Shown in pieces: positions 17,277 through 25,524 of a stretch of 64,000 nt of DNA. The position numbers were made by a program, and so were the translations under genes. Source of the stretch: Streptomyces canus 299MFChir4.1. Lineage in GTDB: Bacteria > Actinomycetota > Actinomycetes > Streptomycetales > Streptomycetaceae. Location: assembly GCF_000383615.1 (NCBI RefSeq), contig NZ_KB911615.1, positions 16,606 through 80,605 on the forward strand, read 5' to 3'. Positions within the stretch are counted from its first letter, which is position 1; each line of letters begins with the position of its first letter. The notes below the pieces were generated by a model that made no database searches, was not told the origin of the DNA, and worked only from the letters and a program-made list of their open reading frames with translations.

Positions 17277-18359
17277 TCAGGGCGCCTGGAGGTCGACGAG
17301 TTCGGCCAACCGGACGCGGTGGGCGCCCGCCGTGCCGTAGGCGATCGAGTCGGCCTTGGCCCGCTTGAGATACAGGTGGATCGGGTGCTCCCACGTCATG
17401 CCGATCCCGGCGTGCAGTTGGAGCGCCTCCTCGGCGGCGTGCACGGCGACGGAGGCCGCGTAGGCCTGCGCGACGGCGACCGCCACGTCGGTGTCCTCAC
17501 CCGTCGCGAGCGCGTCGGCGGCATTGCGGGCGGCGGCGCGGAGGTTGACGACCTCCAGCCACAGCTGGGCGAGCCGGTGCTTGAGCGCCTGGAAGCCGCC
17601 GACGGGCCGGTTGAACTGCTTGCGCTCCTTGAGGTAGCGCACCGTCTCGGTCAACGTCCACTCGGCGAGCCCGAGTTGCTCGGAGGCGAGCAGTCCGGCC
17701 CCGGCCCGCAGGGCGCGGTGCACGGCGACTTCGGCGTCGCCCAGCAGACGGCCCTGAGCCCCGTCGAGGCTGACGGTCGCGAGCGGCCGGGTCAGGTCGA
17801 AGGAGATCTGCGGGGTGACGGCAGCGGCGGAGGACTCCACCGCGTACAGCCCGCCGTCGTCCGCGGGCACCAGCAGCACATCGGCCGCCTGGGCGTCCGC
17901 GATGGCGGTCAACTCCCCGTGCAGGGCTCCGCCTTCATGGCGTACGACCTTGTAGGCACCGCCCGGGGCGACGTTCAGCGCGACGGCGAGGGCACCGATC
18001 CTCCGCCCTGACGCGAGCTCGGCGAGCAGGTCGTCGGCCTCGCAGGCGAGCAGCGCCTCGGTGGCGACGACCGCACTGGCGAGATAGGGAACGGGAGCGA
18101 CCGCGCGCCCCAACTCCTCCAGGACGACGGCGACTTCGCGGTGCGTGGCGCCCTGGCCGCCCTTGTCCTCAGGGACCAGGAGTCCCGCGAGGCCCATGCC
18201 GTCCGCGAGGGCCTTCCAAGCCGCGAAGTCGTGCGGGGTGTCCGACTCGGTGCGGGCGATCACGCCCGGCGCGTCGCAGTGGTCGGCGAGCAGGTCCCGT
18301 ACGGCGGCCCGCAGCGCCTCTTCCTCCTCCGAGTACAGCAGGTCGGGCTGTGCGCTCAT
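17277..18359 (-). CDS. Acyl-CoA dehydrogenase, short partner subunit
   Basis: A 360-residue flavoprotein-type acyl-CoA dehydrogenase: N-terminal helical domain (YSEEEEALRAAVRDLLADHC), middle beta domain that is poorly conserved, and C-terminal helical domain (LGLAEWTLTETVRYLKERKQF, then EALQLHAGIGMTWEHPIHLYLKRAK). The usual middle-domain motif around SEP-GSD is missing, whereas the partner gene upstream has it. Actinobacterial pairs like this often form alpha2beta2 heterotetramers with one active site per pair. Its start overlaps the partner stop by four bases. Substrate (fatty acid, steroid side chain or other) unknown. Confidence 0.85.
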   Translation of the reverse strand: MSAQPDLLYSEEEEALRAAVRDLLADHCDAPGVIARTESDTPHDFAAWKALADGMGLAGLLVPEDKGGQGATHREVAVVLEELGRAVAPVPYLASAVVATEALLACEADDLLAELASGRRIGALAVALNVAPGGAYKVVRHEGGALHGELTAIADAQAADVLLVPADDGGLYAVESSAAAVTPQISFDLTRPLATVSLDGAQGRLLGDAEVAVHRALRAGAGLLASEQLGLAEWTLTETVRYLKERKQFNRPVGGFQALKHRLAQLWLEVVNLRAAARNAADALATGEDTDVAVAVAQAYAASVAVHAAEEALQLHAGIGMTWEHPIHLYLKRAKADSIAYGTAGAHRVRLAELVDLQAP

Positions 18360-19537
18360 CGGGACAGGTCCTTCCAGGCGACGTCCTTGTCGGTGCGCGG
18401 CTCGGCCGGCAGGCCCAGGACGCGCTCGGCGACGATGTTCAGCAGGACCTCGGTGGTCCCGCCCTCGATGCTGTTGCCCTTGGAGCGGAGGTAGCGGTAG
18501 CCGGCGTCGCGGCCGGTGAAGTCCACCAGCTCGGGGCGGCGCATGGTCCAGTCGTCGTACAACAGGCCTTCCTCACCGCGCAGTTCGACCTCCAGGCCGC
18601 TGATCTCCTGGTTGAGGCGGGCGAAGGCCAGCTTCATGCCGGCGCCCTCCGGCCCGGGCTGTCCGGCGACGAGCTGCTGGCGCAGGCGTTCGGCGGTGAG
18701 GCGGGCGACCTCGGAGTCCACCCAGAGCTTCAGCAGGCGCTGGTGCAGCTCCTGGGTGCGCAGTTCGGGGCGCTCGCGCCAGGTCTTGGAGACCGGGCCG
18801 ATCATGCCGCCCTCGCGGGGCAGCCGCATGCCGCCGATGGCGACGCGCTCGTTGTTCAGCGTGGTCTGCGCGACCCGCCAGCCGTCGCCGACCTCGCCGA
18901 GGCGGCGGGAGTCGGGGATGCGGACGTCGGTGAGGAAGACCTCGTTGAACTCGGCCTCGCCGGTGATCTGCCGCAGCGGGCGGACGTCGACGCCGGGGTC
19001 GGTCATGTCGCAGATGAAGTAGGTGATGCCCGCGTGCTTGGGCACGTCCGGGTCGGTGCGGGCGATGAGGATGGCCCAGCGCGAGTTGTGGGCGCCGGAC
19101 GTCCACACCTTCTGCCCGTTGACCACCCACTCGTCGCCCTCGCGGACGGCCCGGGTGCCGAGGGCCGCGAGGTCGGATCCGGCGCCGGGTTCACTGAAGA
19201 GCTGGCACCAGACCTCCTCCCCCACCCACAGGGGCCGCAGATAGCGCTGCTTCTGCTCCTCGGTGCCGTACTTGAGGATCGTCGGCGCGGCCATGCCGAG
19301 GCCGATGCCGTTGCGCCGCGGGTCGTTGTCGGGAGCGCCCGCGGCCTCCAGCTCGGCGTCCACGACGGCCTGGAGGGAACGGGGCGCGTTCAGTCCGCCG
19401 AGGCCTTCCGGGTAGTGCACCCAGGCGAGCCCCGCGTCGAAGCGGGCCTTGAGGAAGTCGAGCCGGTCCGTGCTCGCGGGCTGGTGTGCGGCCAGCAACT
19501 CGGCGGTGCGGCGCTGGAGTTCGGCTGCGTCGGTCAT
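18356..19537 (-). CDS. Acyl-CoA dehydrogenase, main subunit
   Basis: A 393-residue acyl-CoA dehydrogenase that introduces an alpha,beta double bond into an acyl-CoA with FAD. LFSEPGAGSDLAALGTRAVREG (cut here to its core SEPGAGSDLA) near residue 115, VNGQKVWTSGAHNS near 140 and the C-terminal RSKGNSIEGGTTEVLLNI are intact. It overlaps the quinone-reductase gene upstream and the short subunit downstream by four bases each (ATGA), so the three are translationally coupled. The pairing suggests a heteromeric enzyme. Confidence 0.9.
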   Translation of the reverse strand: MTDAAELQRRTAELLAAHQPASTDRLDFLKARFDAGLAWVHYPEGLGGLNAPRSLQAVVDAELEAAGAPDNDPRRNGIGLGMAAPTILKYGTEEQKQRYLRPLWVGEEVWCQLFSEPGAGSDLAALGTRAVREGDEWVVNGQKVWTSGAHNSRWAILIARTDPDVPKHAGITYFICDMTDPGVDVRPLRQITGEAEFNEVFLTDVRIPDSRRLGEVGDGWRVAQTTLNNERVAIGGMRLPREGGMIGPVSKTWRERPELRTQELHQRLLKLWVDSEVARLTAERLRQQLVAGQPGPEGAGMKLAFARLNQEISGLEVELRGEEGLLYDDWTMRRPELVDFTGRDAGYRYLRSKGNSIEGGTTEVLLNIVAERVLGLPAEPRTDKDVAWKDLSR

Positions 19538-20502
19538 GCCTGTGCTCCCGTGGGTACGACGGCGATCCGGCCCGTGGTCACCCCGTCGCCGAGGCGCTGC
19601 ACGGCGTCCGCGGCCCCCGCCAGCGGCACCCGCTCGCTGATCAGCGGCTTGATCGCGCCCCGCGCGGCCAGTTCGGTGAGCTGCTCGTGGCAGTGCTGGA
19701 CCAGCTTCGGGTTCTTGGTGTTGTACAGACCCCAGTGCAGGCCCAGGATCGCGTAGTTCTTCACCAGGGCGTGGTTGAGGGCCGGGCTCGGGATCGTCCC
19801 GCCGGCGAAGCCGACGACCACGATCCGCCCCTCGAAGGCGACGACCTTGGTCGACTGCGTGTAGGCCTCGCCGCCCACGGGGTCGTAGATCACGTCCGCG
19901 CCCCGGCCCCCGGTGGCCTCCTTCACGGCGGCGACGACGTCCTCGCTCCGCCGGTCGACCACCACGTCACAGCCCAGCTCCCGGGCCACGACGGCCTTTT
20001 CGGCACCGCCGACGACACCGATGACGGTGGCCCCGGCGGCCTTGCCGAGCTGCACGGCCGCGCTGCCGACCCCTCCGGCGGCGGCGTGGACGAGCAGCGT
20101 CTCACCGGCTTCCAGGTGGGCCCGCCGGTGCAGACCGAACCAGCCCGTCTGGTAGCCGATGTGCAGTGCGGCGGCCTCGGCGTCGTCCAGCGAGTCCGGC
20201 GCGGACAGCACAGCGGCGGCGTCCGCGACGGCGTACTCGGCGAAACCGCCATACGGCAGCGCGGGGTTGGCGATCACGCGCCGCCCGTCCTCGGTCTCGC
20301 CGCAGATCTCCACGCCCGGGGTGAAGGGCAGCGGCGGACGCACCTGGTAGTGGCCGCGGCACATCAGCACGTCCGGGAAGTTGATGTTCGCGGCGCGCAC
20401 CTTCAGCAGGACCTGGCCGTCGCCGGGCACGGGCTGCGCCACGTCCGCGAGGCGCATCACCTCGCTCGGCTCGCCGTTCTCGTGCACTTGCCAAGCCTGC
20501 AT
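19534..20502 (-). CDS. NADPH:quinone oxidoreductase family protein (MDR superfamily)
   Basis: A 322-residue zinc-independent medium-chain reductase: GroES-like N-terminal half (QVLLKVRAANINFPDVLMCRG) and NADPH fold with VHAAAGGVGSAAVQLGKAAG near residue 145. The zinc-ligand cysteines of alcohol dehydrogenases are missing. The ATG at 20502 has GGAGG six bases upstream; longer readings have no such site. It is the first gene of a coupled three-gene operon with two acyl-CoA dehydrogenases, so it may reduce an enoyl-CoA or quinone-like intermediate of the same pathway. Confidence 0.85.
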   Translation of the reverse strand: MQAWQVHENGEPSEVMRLADVAQPVPGDGQVLLKVRAANINFPDVLMCRGHYQVRPPLPFTPGVEICGETEDGRRVIANPALPYGGFAEYAVADAAAVLSAPDSLDDAEAAALHIGYQTGWFGLHRRAHLEAGETLLVHAAAGGVGSAAVQLGKAAGATVIGVVGGAEKAVVARELGCDVVVDRRSEDVVAAVKEATGGRGADVIYDPVGGEAYTQSTKVVAFEGRIVVVGFAGGTIPSPALNHALVKNYAILGLHWGLYNTKNPKLVQHCHEQLTELAARGAIKPLISERVPLAGAADAVQRLGDGVTTGRIAVVPTGAQA

Positions 20503-20560
20503 GGGGGGCCTCCACGGGACTGCGTCGTCATGCCGGGGTCTGACCGGGGTCCCATGCATA

Positions 20561-20578
20561 CTAAGCGGTCGCTTGCTA
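20561..20578. promoter_or_regulatory. Inverted repeat upstream of the acyl-CoA dehydrogenase operon
   Basis: AAGCG (20563-20567) and CGCTT (20570-20574) around two bases, within a longer AT-rich imperfect palindrome starting CTAAGCGGTCGCTTG. Repeats of this style are typical of TetR-family operators on fatty-acid genes. The site lies about 60 bp before the quinone-reductase start; no TetR gene is adjacent to this operon, so the regulator would be encoded elsewhere. Confidence 0.4.
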
Positions 20579-20736
20579 ATCAGGGAACAGTCCGCGGGGA
20601 AAGTGTGGGCATGCACACCGAGGGGCCGCGCAGCGGTTGCACGACCCGGTGAGGCCTGAACAGGGTGACAGGGACGAGTCGGGCACCCGTCCCTCACCAG
20701 GTGGTCCCCGACGATCCCCGGAAAGGACCCGCGCAC

Positions 20737-21210
20737 ATGACGGTCATCAACAGCCCGCTGCCGGACAAGGAACGCGACATCGCGGGGACCGCCCTCCAGG
20801 CGACCCTGGTCGATCTGCTCGACCTGTCCCTGGTCGCGAAGCAGGCGCACTGGAACCTGTACGGGCCGCGCTTCCGTTCCATCCACCTCCAGCTCGACGA
20901 GGTGGTCACCACCGCCCGCGACTACGCCGACACGGTGGCCGAACGCGCCGCGGCGCTGGGGGTGAGCCCGGACGGCCGGGCCGCCACCGTCGCCGCCACC
21001 AGCGGGGTGCCGGAGTTCTCACCCGGTTGGACGAAGGACACGGACGCCGTCGGCGCCCTGGTGAAGGCCTTCTCCGCGGTCGTCGAACGGGTGCGGGGAC
21101 GCATCGAGCAGACCGGCCCGGCGGACGCCGTGACCCAGGACCTGCTGATCGGCCTCACCGCCGATCTGGAGAAGCAGAGCTGGATGTTCCAGGCCGAGCA
21201 CGGGGGCTGA
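20737..21210 (+). CDS. dps: Dps ferritin-like DNA protection protein
   Basis: A 157-residue Dps protein: four-helix ferritin fold that forms dodecamers, oxidises Fe(II) and shields DNA during stress and stationary phase. The dinuclear ferroxidase ligands are visible in KQAHWNLYGPRFRSIHLQLDE near residue 36. The C terminus (WMFQAEHGG) has the usual last helix, with no long basic tail. The ATG at 20737 follows GAAAGGA; an upstream in-frame start at 20665 would add an unconserved leader. Divergent from the acyl-CoA dehydrogenase operon across a 234-bp region. Confidence 0.9.
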   Translation: MTVINSPLPDKERDIAGTALQATLVDLLDLSLVAKQAHWNLYGPRFRSIHLQLDEVVTTARDYADTVAERAAALGVSPDGRAATVAATSGVPEFSPGWTKDTDAVGALVKAFSAVVERVRGRIEQTGPADAVTQDLLIGLTADLEKQSWMFQAEHGG

Positions 21211-21254
21211 GCCCGCCGAACGACCGCGGCCCCGCCCCGGCCCCGCGCCGGCGC

Positions 21255-22091
21255 TCAGTGTTCCAGCCGGTGCGGATGGGCCGGGTACACGCCCAGGACG
21301 CGTACCTCGGTGGAGAAGAACCGCAGTTCGTGCAGGGCGAGGGCGACATGCGACTCGTCGGGGTGGCCCTCGATCTCGACGTAGAAGCGGCTGGCGTTCA
21401 GCCCCGCGCCGATCTGGTAGCTCTCGATCTTCGTGAGGTTGACCCCGCTGGTGGCGAACCCGCCGAGCGCCTTGAACAGGGCGCTGGGGATGTTGCGCAC
21501 GGAGAAGAACAGGCTCGTCATCGTCGGCTCCCCGGTGTCCGGGGCGACGACGGCCTCCCGGGACAGGACGACGAACCGCGTGGTGTTGTCGGGGTCGTCC
21601 TCGACCCCGGATCGCAGCACGTCGAGGCCGTACAGCCCGGCCGCGGCGGGCGGGGCGAGCGCCGCGTGCCGGGGATCCGCCAGCTCCGCCACCTCGCGCG
21701 CCGCTCCGGCCGTGTCGTCGGTGACCAGGGTGCGCCAGCCGCCCTCCCGCAGCACCTTGCGGCACTGCCCGAGGGCGTGCACATGGCTGCGTACGCACTC
21801 CACCTGGTCCGGTGTCGCCCCGGGCACGCCCATCAGGTCGAAGCGGATGGCGAGGAAGTGCTCGGCGATGATGAACAGCCCCGACTCGGGCAGCAGGTGG
21901 TGCACGTCCGCCACCCGTCCGGCCGCGGAGTTGTCCACCGGGATCACGGCCAGGTCGGCCGTGCCGAGCGTCACCGCGTCCAGCGCCTGCTCGAAACCCG
22001 TGCAGGGCTGCTCGGCGCACCCGGGGTAGAGGGTGTGCGCGGCGGTCGCCGAGTTGGATCCGGGTTCACCTTGGTAAGCGACGGTGGTCAC
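21255..22091 (-). CDS. pheA: Prephenate dehydratase
   Basis: A 278-residue monofunctional enzyme converting prephenate to phenylpyruvate in phenylalanine synthesis. The catalytic domain begins VAYQGEPGSNSATAA and holds the DNSAAGRV loop and the conserved NTTRFVVLS motif near residue 170. The C-terminal ACT domain (SLFFSVRNIPSALFKALGGFATSGVNL, shown here in part, then LTKIESYQIG) binds phenylalanine for feedback control. No chorismate mutase domain is attached. The start is GTG at 22091. It converges with dps. Confidence 0.9.
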   Translation of the reverse strand: MTTVAYQGEPGSNSATAAHTLYPGCAEQPCTGFEQALDAVTLGTADLAVIPVDNSAAGRVADVHHLLPESGLFIIAEHFLAIRFDLMGVPGATPDQVECVRSHVHALGQCRKVLREGGWRTLVTDDTAGAAREVAELADPRHAALAPPAAAGLYGLDVLRSGVEDDPDNTTRFVVLSREAVVAPDTGEPTMTSLFFSVRNIPSALFKALGGFATSGVNLTKIESYQIGAGLNASRFYVEIEGHPDESHVALALHELRFFSTEVRVLGVYPAHPHRLEH

Positions 22092-22153
22092 TGGGCTCGG
22101 TCTCTTGTCGTCGGGCGGCAGAAGCTCCGTAACGTATCAGGGAACCCCCGCCC

Positions 22154-23818
22154 TCAGATCCAGGTGTCCAGCCACATCCTGGAGTGCCACTCGGCGTACG
22201 GGATCGTCTCGCCGGTGTAGAGCGGGAAGAAGTAGATGAAGTTCCAGGCGATGAGCAGGACGAGGGTGCCCGCGGCCACCGCCCCCTGGGTGCGCCTTCT
22301 GCGGTCCGCCCCCGGTGGCCCCAGGACCGCGCCCACCGTCATCGCCACGGCCAGGCACAGGTACGGCACGAAGACGACCGCGTAGAAGGAGAAGACCGTA
22401 CGGTCCTGGTACAGGAACCAGGGCAGGTAACCGGCGCCCACCGCGCACAAGACGGCCCCGGCCCGCCAGTCACGGCGCAGCGCCCAGCGGAAGAGCAGAT
22501 AGAGCAGGGCTCCGCACGCCGACCACCACAGGAGCGGGGTGCCGAGGGCGAGGACCGTCTGGGAGCAGTGGACCGCCGTACGGCAGCCGTCCTGGCCGGG
22601 CTCGGGTGACTGGTAGTCGAACAGCACGGGGCGCCCCTGGACCAGCCAGCTCCAGGGATTGGACTCGTACTTGTGCGGGTTGTGCAGGCCCACGTTGAAG
22701 TCGTACACGTTGGACTCGTAGTGCCACAGGCTGCGCAGCGGGGCGGGGATCCATGACCAGGTGCCGCCGCGGCCGTCGGCCCAGTGGCGGTCGTAGCCGT
22801 CGTCGGACAGGAACCAGCCGGTCCAGCTCGCCAGGTAGGTCCCCACCGCGACCGGGACCAGGGACAGGAGGGACCCGCCGAGATCCTTGTTCAGCACCGC
22901 CAGGTAGGGGCGGGGGGACCCGGCCACGCGACGGGAGCCGACGTCCCACAGCACCGTCAGGACCACGAAGAAGACCAGTACGTACAGGCCGTTCCACTTG
23001 GTGGCGGCCGCCAGGCCCAGGAAGACGCCGGCGGCGAGCCGCCAGGGACGCCACCCGGTTCCGGTGTGGTCGCCGGCATGCTCGTCCGGGCGCGCGCGGC
23101 CGTCCTCACCGACCGGCAGGGCGGCCGCGAGCCGGGCCCGTGCGCGGTCCCGGTCGACCAGCAGGGAGCCGAAGGCCGCCAGGACGAAGAACATGACGAC
23201 GAGGTCCAGCAGGGCGGTACGGCTCATCACCACGTGCAGGCCGTCGATCGCGAGGAGCGCGCCGGCCAGGCAACCCAGCACGGTCGAACGGAACAGCCGG
23301 CGTCCGATGCGGCACAGCATGAGCACCGACAGGGTGCCGAGGGCCGCCGTCATGAAGCGCCAGCCGAAGGGGGTGAGGCCGAACATCCACTCCCCGAGGG
23401 CGATCACCCACTTGCCCGTCGGCGGGTGCGCGACGAACGTCCCCGTGTCGGAGAGCGACACGACCTGCGGGTCGGCGAGGATCTGCGGGTCGGCGATCTT
23501 GCGGTCCGGCCAGGTGCCCTCGTAGCCGAGCCGCAGCAGGGACCAGGCGTCCTTGGCGTAGTAGGTCTCGTCGAAGATCACGGCCCGCGGCCGGCCGAGG
23601 TGCCAGAAGCGGATCACCCCGGCCAGGGCGGCGACGAGCAACGGGCCCAGCCAGTCCCACACCGACGCCTTCGGAAATCGCGGAACGAGACGCTCGCGCG
23701 GGTCGGTCGCCGGGTGGGCCGCGTACCCGAACCGGCGAAGCCGCGCCTGCCAGTCCCGGGGCGCTGTCTCCGCGGGGGTGTCTACGACGGGGGAACAGGT
23801 CACGTCACTGCTGGTCAC
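22154..23818 (-). CDS. pmt: Protein O-mannosyltransferase (PMT family)
   Basis: A 554-residue polytopic membrane glycosyltransferase that moves mannose from polyprenyl-phosphate-mannose to Ser/Thr of exported proteins. The first extracytoplasmic loop carries the catalytic acidic pair in AVIFDETYYAKDAWSLLR near residue 80; LAIDGLHVVMSRTALLDLVVM and AATKWNGLYVLVFF are typical PMT helices; about ten hydrophobic segments are visible. The GTG at 23818 begins a hydrophilic cytoplasmic tail of about 50 residues. Secreted and lipoproteins with Ser/Thr/Pro-rich tails, such as the one at 37728, are plausible substrates. Confidence 0.9.
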   Translation of the reverse strand: MTSSDVTCSPVVDTPAETAPRDWQARLRRFGYAAHPATDPRERLVPRFPKASVWDWLGPLLVAALAGVIRFWHLGRPRAVIFDETYYAKDAWSLLRLGYEGTWPDRKIADPQILADPQVVSLSDTGTFVAHPPTGKWVIALGEWMFGLTPFGWRFMTAALGTLSVLMLCRIGRRLFRSTVLGCLAGALLAIDGLHVVMSRTALLDLVVMFFVLAAFGSLLVDRDRARARLAAALPVGEDGRARPDEHAGDHTGTGWRPWRLAAGVFLGLAAATKWNGLYVLVFFVVLTVLWDVGSRRVAGSPRPYLAVLNKDLGGSLLSLVPVAVGTYLASWTGWFLSDDGYDRHWADGRGGTWSWIPAPLRSLWHYESNVYDFNVGLHNPHKYESNPWSWLVQGRPVLFDYQSPEPGQDGCRTAVHCSQTVLALGTPLLWWSACGALLYLLFRWALRRDWRAGAVLCAVGAGYLPWFLYQDRTVFSFYAVVFVPYLCLAVAMTVGAVLGPPGADRRRRTQGAVAAGTLVLLIAWNFIYFFPLYTGETIPYAEWHSRMWLDTWI

Positions 23819-23910
23819 CGAACAGCCTGCCGTGCAGCGGGGAGCGCCCGGGGCGATATTTCGTCCACCCGGTGAACTTACCTGGGCCGTCGTCGAGTTG
23901 TCTCAGTTCT

Positions 23911-24483
23911 TCATGCCTTGCGGGGGCGGGCCCGTACGTGCATCCGCTCGCCCTGCGGCCCGAAGAGACTGAGGAACTCCGCGGGCCCCTCCCCCGTCGA
24001 CCCGAACCAGTGCGGCACCCGGGTGTCGAACTCCGCCGCCTCGCCCGCCGACATCACCACGTCATGGTCCCCCAGCACCACCCGCAGCCGCCCCGCCAGC
24101 ACGTACAGCCACTCGTAGCCCTCGTGGGTGCGCAGCTCCGGCTCCTCGTCGCGGCGCGGCACCAGCACCTTGAAGGCCTGGAGGCCGCCGGGCTGCCTGG
24201 TGAGCGGCCAGAAGGTGCGCCCGTGCCGTTCGAGCGGGGCGGACCGCACCCGGGGGTCGCCGACCGGCGGGGCGCCGACCAGTTCGTCCAGCGGCACCTG
24301 GTGGGCCTGGGCGATCGGCAGCAGCAGCTCCAGGCTGGGCTTGCGCAGACCGGACTCCAGCCGGGAGAGCGTGCTCACGGAGATTCCGGTGGTCTCGGAG
24401 AGGGCCGCGAGGGTCACCTCCCGGTCCTTGCGCAGCCGCCTGAGCCTGGGTCCCACTTCGGCGAGAACGTCGTCGGTGCTCAT
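23911..24483 (-). CDS. XRE-type regulator with cupin domain
   Basis: A 190-residue regulator: N-terminal helix-turn-helix (residues about 10-65, VTLAALSETTGISVSTLSRLESG) and C-terminal cupin sensor domain (THEGYEWLYVLAGRLRVVLGD near 130 and FDTRVPHWFGSTGEGPAEFL). Proteins of this design usually repress a neighbouring gene and respond to a small molecule bound in the cupin. It is divergent from the flavoprotein gene at 24548 across only 64 bp, which includes its own -35/-10 and an inverted repeat, so it most likely controls that gene and itself. Confidence 0.88.
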   Translation of the reverse strand: MSTDDVLAEVGPRLRRLRKDREVTLAALSETTGISVSTLSRLESGLRKPSLELLLPIAQAHQVPLDELVGAPPVGDPRVRSAPLERHGRTFWPLTRQPGGLQAFKVLVPRRDEEPELRTHEGYEWLYVLAGRLRVVLGDHDVVMSAGEAAEFDTRVPHWFGSTGEGPAEFLSLFGPQGERMHVRARPRKA

Positions 24484-24489
24484 ACCCGT

Positions 24490-24518
24490 ATTGCAGAATC
24501 GGCAAAGTTGTTTGTCAA
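24490..24518 (-). promoter_or_regulatory. Leaderless promoter of the XRE-cupin gene with overlapping operator
   Basis: On the minus strand: -35 TTGACA (24518-24513), 17-bp spacer, -10 TGCAAT (24495-24490), then six bases to the ATG at 24483. The transcript would start at or next to the ATG, so translation is leaderless. An inverted repeat TTGC (24491-24494) / GCAA (24502-24505) covers the -10 region and lies between the two divergent starts: a likely operator. Confidence 0.6.
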
Positions 24519-24547
24519 TCCCGCGTCCGCGGAGCGACCGTGTCGGC

Positions 24548-25495
24548 ATGACCGAGACACACGGCGAGACATACGGCGAGACATACGAAGTGATCGTTGT
24601 CGGTGGCGGCGCGGCAGGTCTGTCCGCCGCCCTGGTCCTGGGCCGGGCCCGGCGCCGCACCCTGGTCGTCGACGCGGGCGAACCACGCAACGCGCCCGCC
24701 GCCCATATGCAGGGCTTCCTCACCCGGGACGGCGTGCCGCCCGCCGAGTTCCTGGCGATCGGCCGCGAGGAGATCAAGGGATACGGCGTCGAGCTGGTCC
24801 GGGACCGGGTGGTGGAGGTCGCGCCGGGCTTCGCCGTGACCCTGGCGAGCGGGCGGGTGCTCAGGGCCCGTCGCCTCGTCGTCGCGACCGGCCTCAAGGA
24901 CGAGCTCCCCGACGTGCCGGGGGTCGCCGAGCGCTTCGGCAAGGACGTCCTGCACTGCCCGTACTGCCACGGCTGGGAGGTCCGCGACCAGGCCTTCGGC
25001 GTGCTCGCCACTAGCCCGCTCAGCGTGCACCAGGCGCTGATGGTCTCCCAGTGGTCGAAGGACGTGACCCTGTTCCTGCACACGGTCGCCGAGTCCGCGC
25101 TCTCGGACGACGACCTGCGCAGGCTGGCCGCGGCCGGTGTCCGGGTGGTGCCGGGCGAGGTCGCCGAGCTGGTCGTGACGGACGACCGGCTCACCGCCGT
25201 ACGCCTGGAGGACGGCACGAAGCACGCGCGAGAGGTCGTCTTCACCGCCCCTCGGGCCGTCCCGCGGACCGGCTTGCTGGAGCGGCTCGGAGCAGCCTTC
25301 CAGGAGACGCCCTTCGGCAGCTACCCCGTGGTCGACGGGACCGGGCAGACAACCGTGCCCGGCGTGTACGCCGTGGGCAACGCGGCCGGCTTCGGGGAAC
25401 AGGTGATCAACGCGGCGAGCGCCGGGTACCGGGCGGCCGCCACGATCAACGGGGAGCTGCTGATGAGCGACCTCGACGCGGCCGCCGGGGTGTAG
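24548..25495 (+). CDS. Thioredoxin-reductase-like FAD/NAD(P)H oxidoreductase
   Basis: A 315-residue two-dinucleotide-domain flavoprotein of the thioredoxin reductase family. FAD motif VIVVGGGAAGLSAALVLG near residue 14; redox pair CPYC within HCPYCHGWEVRDQ near 138, matching the CxxC position of thioredoxin reductases; C-terminal GVYAVGNAAGFGEQVINAASAG. The NADPH motif in the centre is weak (GVLATSPLSVHQ where GGGDSA is usual), so cofactor use may differ from true TrxB. The ATG at 24548 is the sensible start. Residues 6-12 reflect an exact 12-bp duplication. Divergent from its probable XRE-cupin regulator. Confidence 0.88.
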   Translation: MTETHGETYGETYEVIVVGGGAAGLSAALVLGRARRRTLVVDAGEPRNAPAAHMQGFLTRDGVPPAEFLAIGREEIKGYGVELVRDRVVEVAPGFAVTLASGRVLRARRLVVATGLKDELPDVPGVAERFGKDVLHCPYCHGWEVRDQAFGVLATSPLSVHQALMVSQWSKDVTLFLHTVAESALSDDDLRRLAAAGVRVVPGEVAELVVTDDRLTAVRLEDGTKHAREVVFTAPRAVPRTGLLERLGAAFQETPFGSYPVVDGTGQTTVPGVYAVGNAAGFGEQVINAASAGYRAAATINGELLMSDLDAAAGV

Positions 25496-25524
25496 ACCCG
25501 GCCCCTCCGGTGCACCCTTGATGC

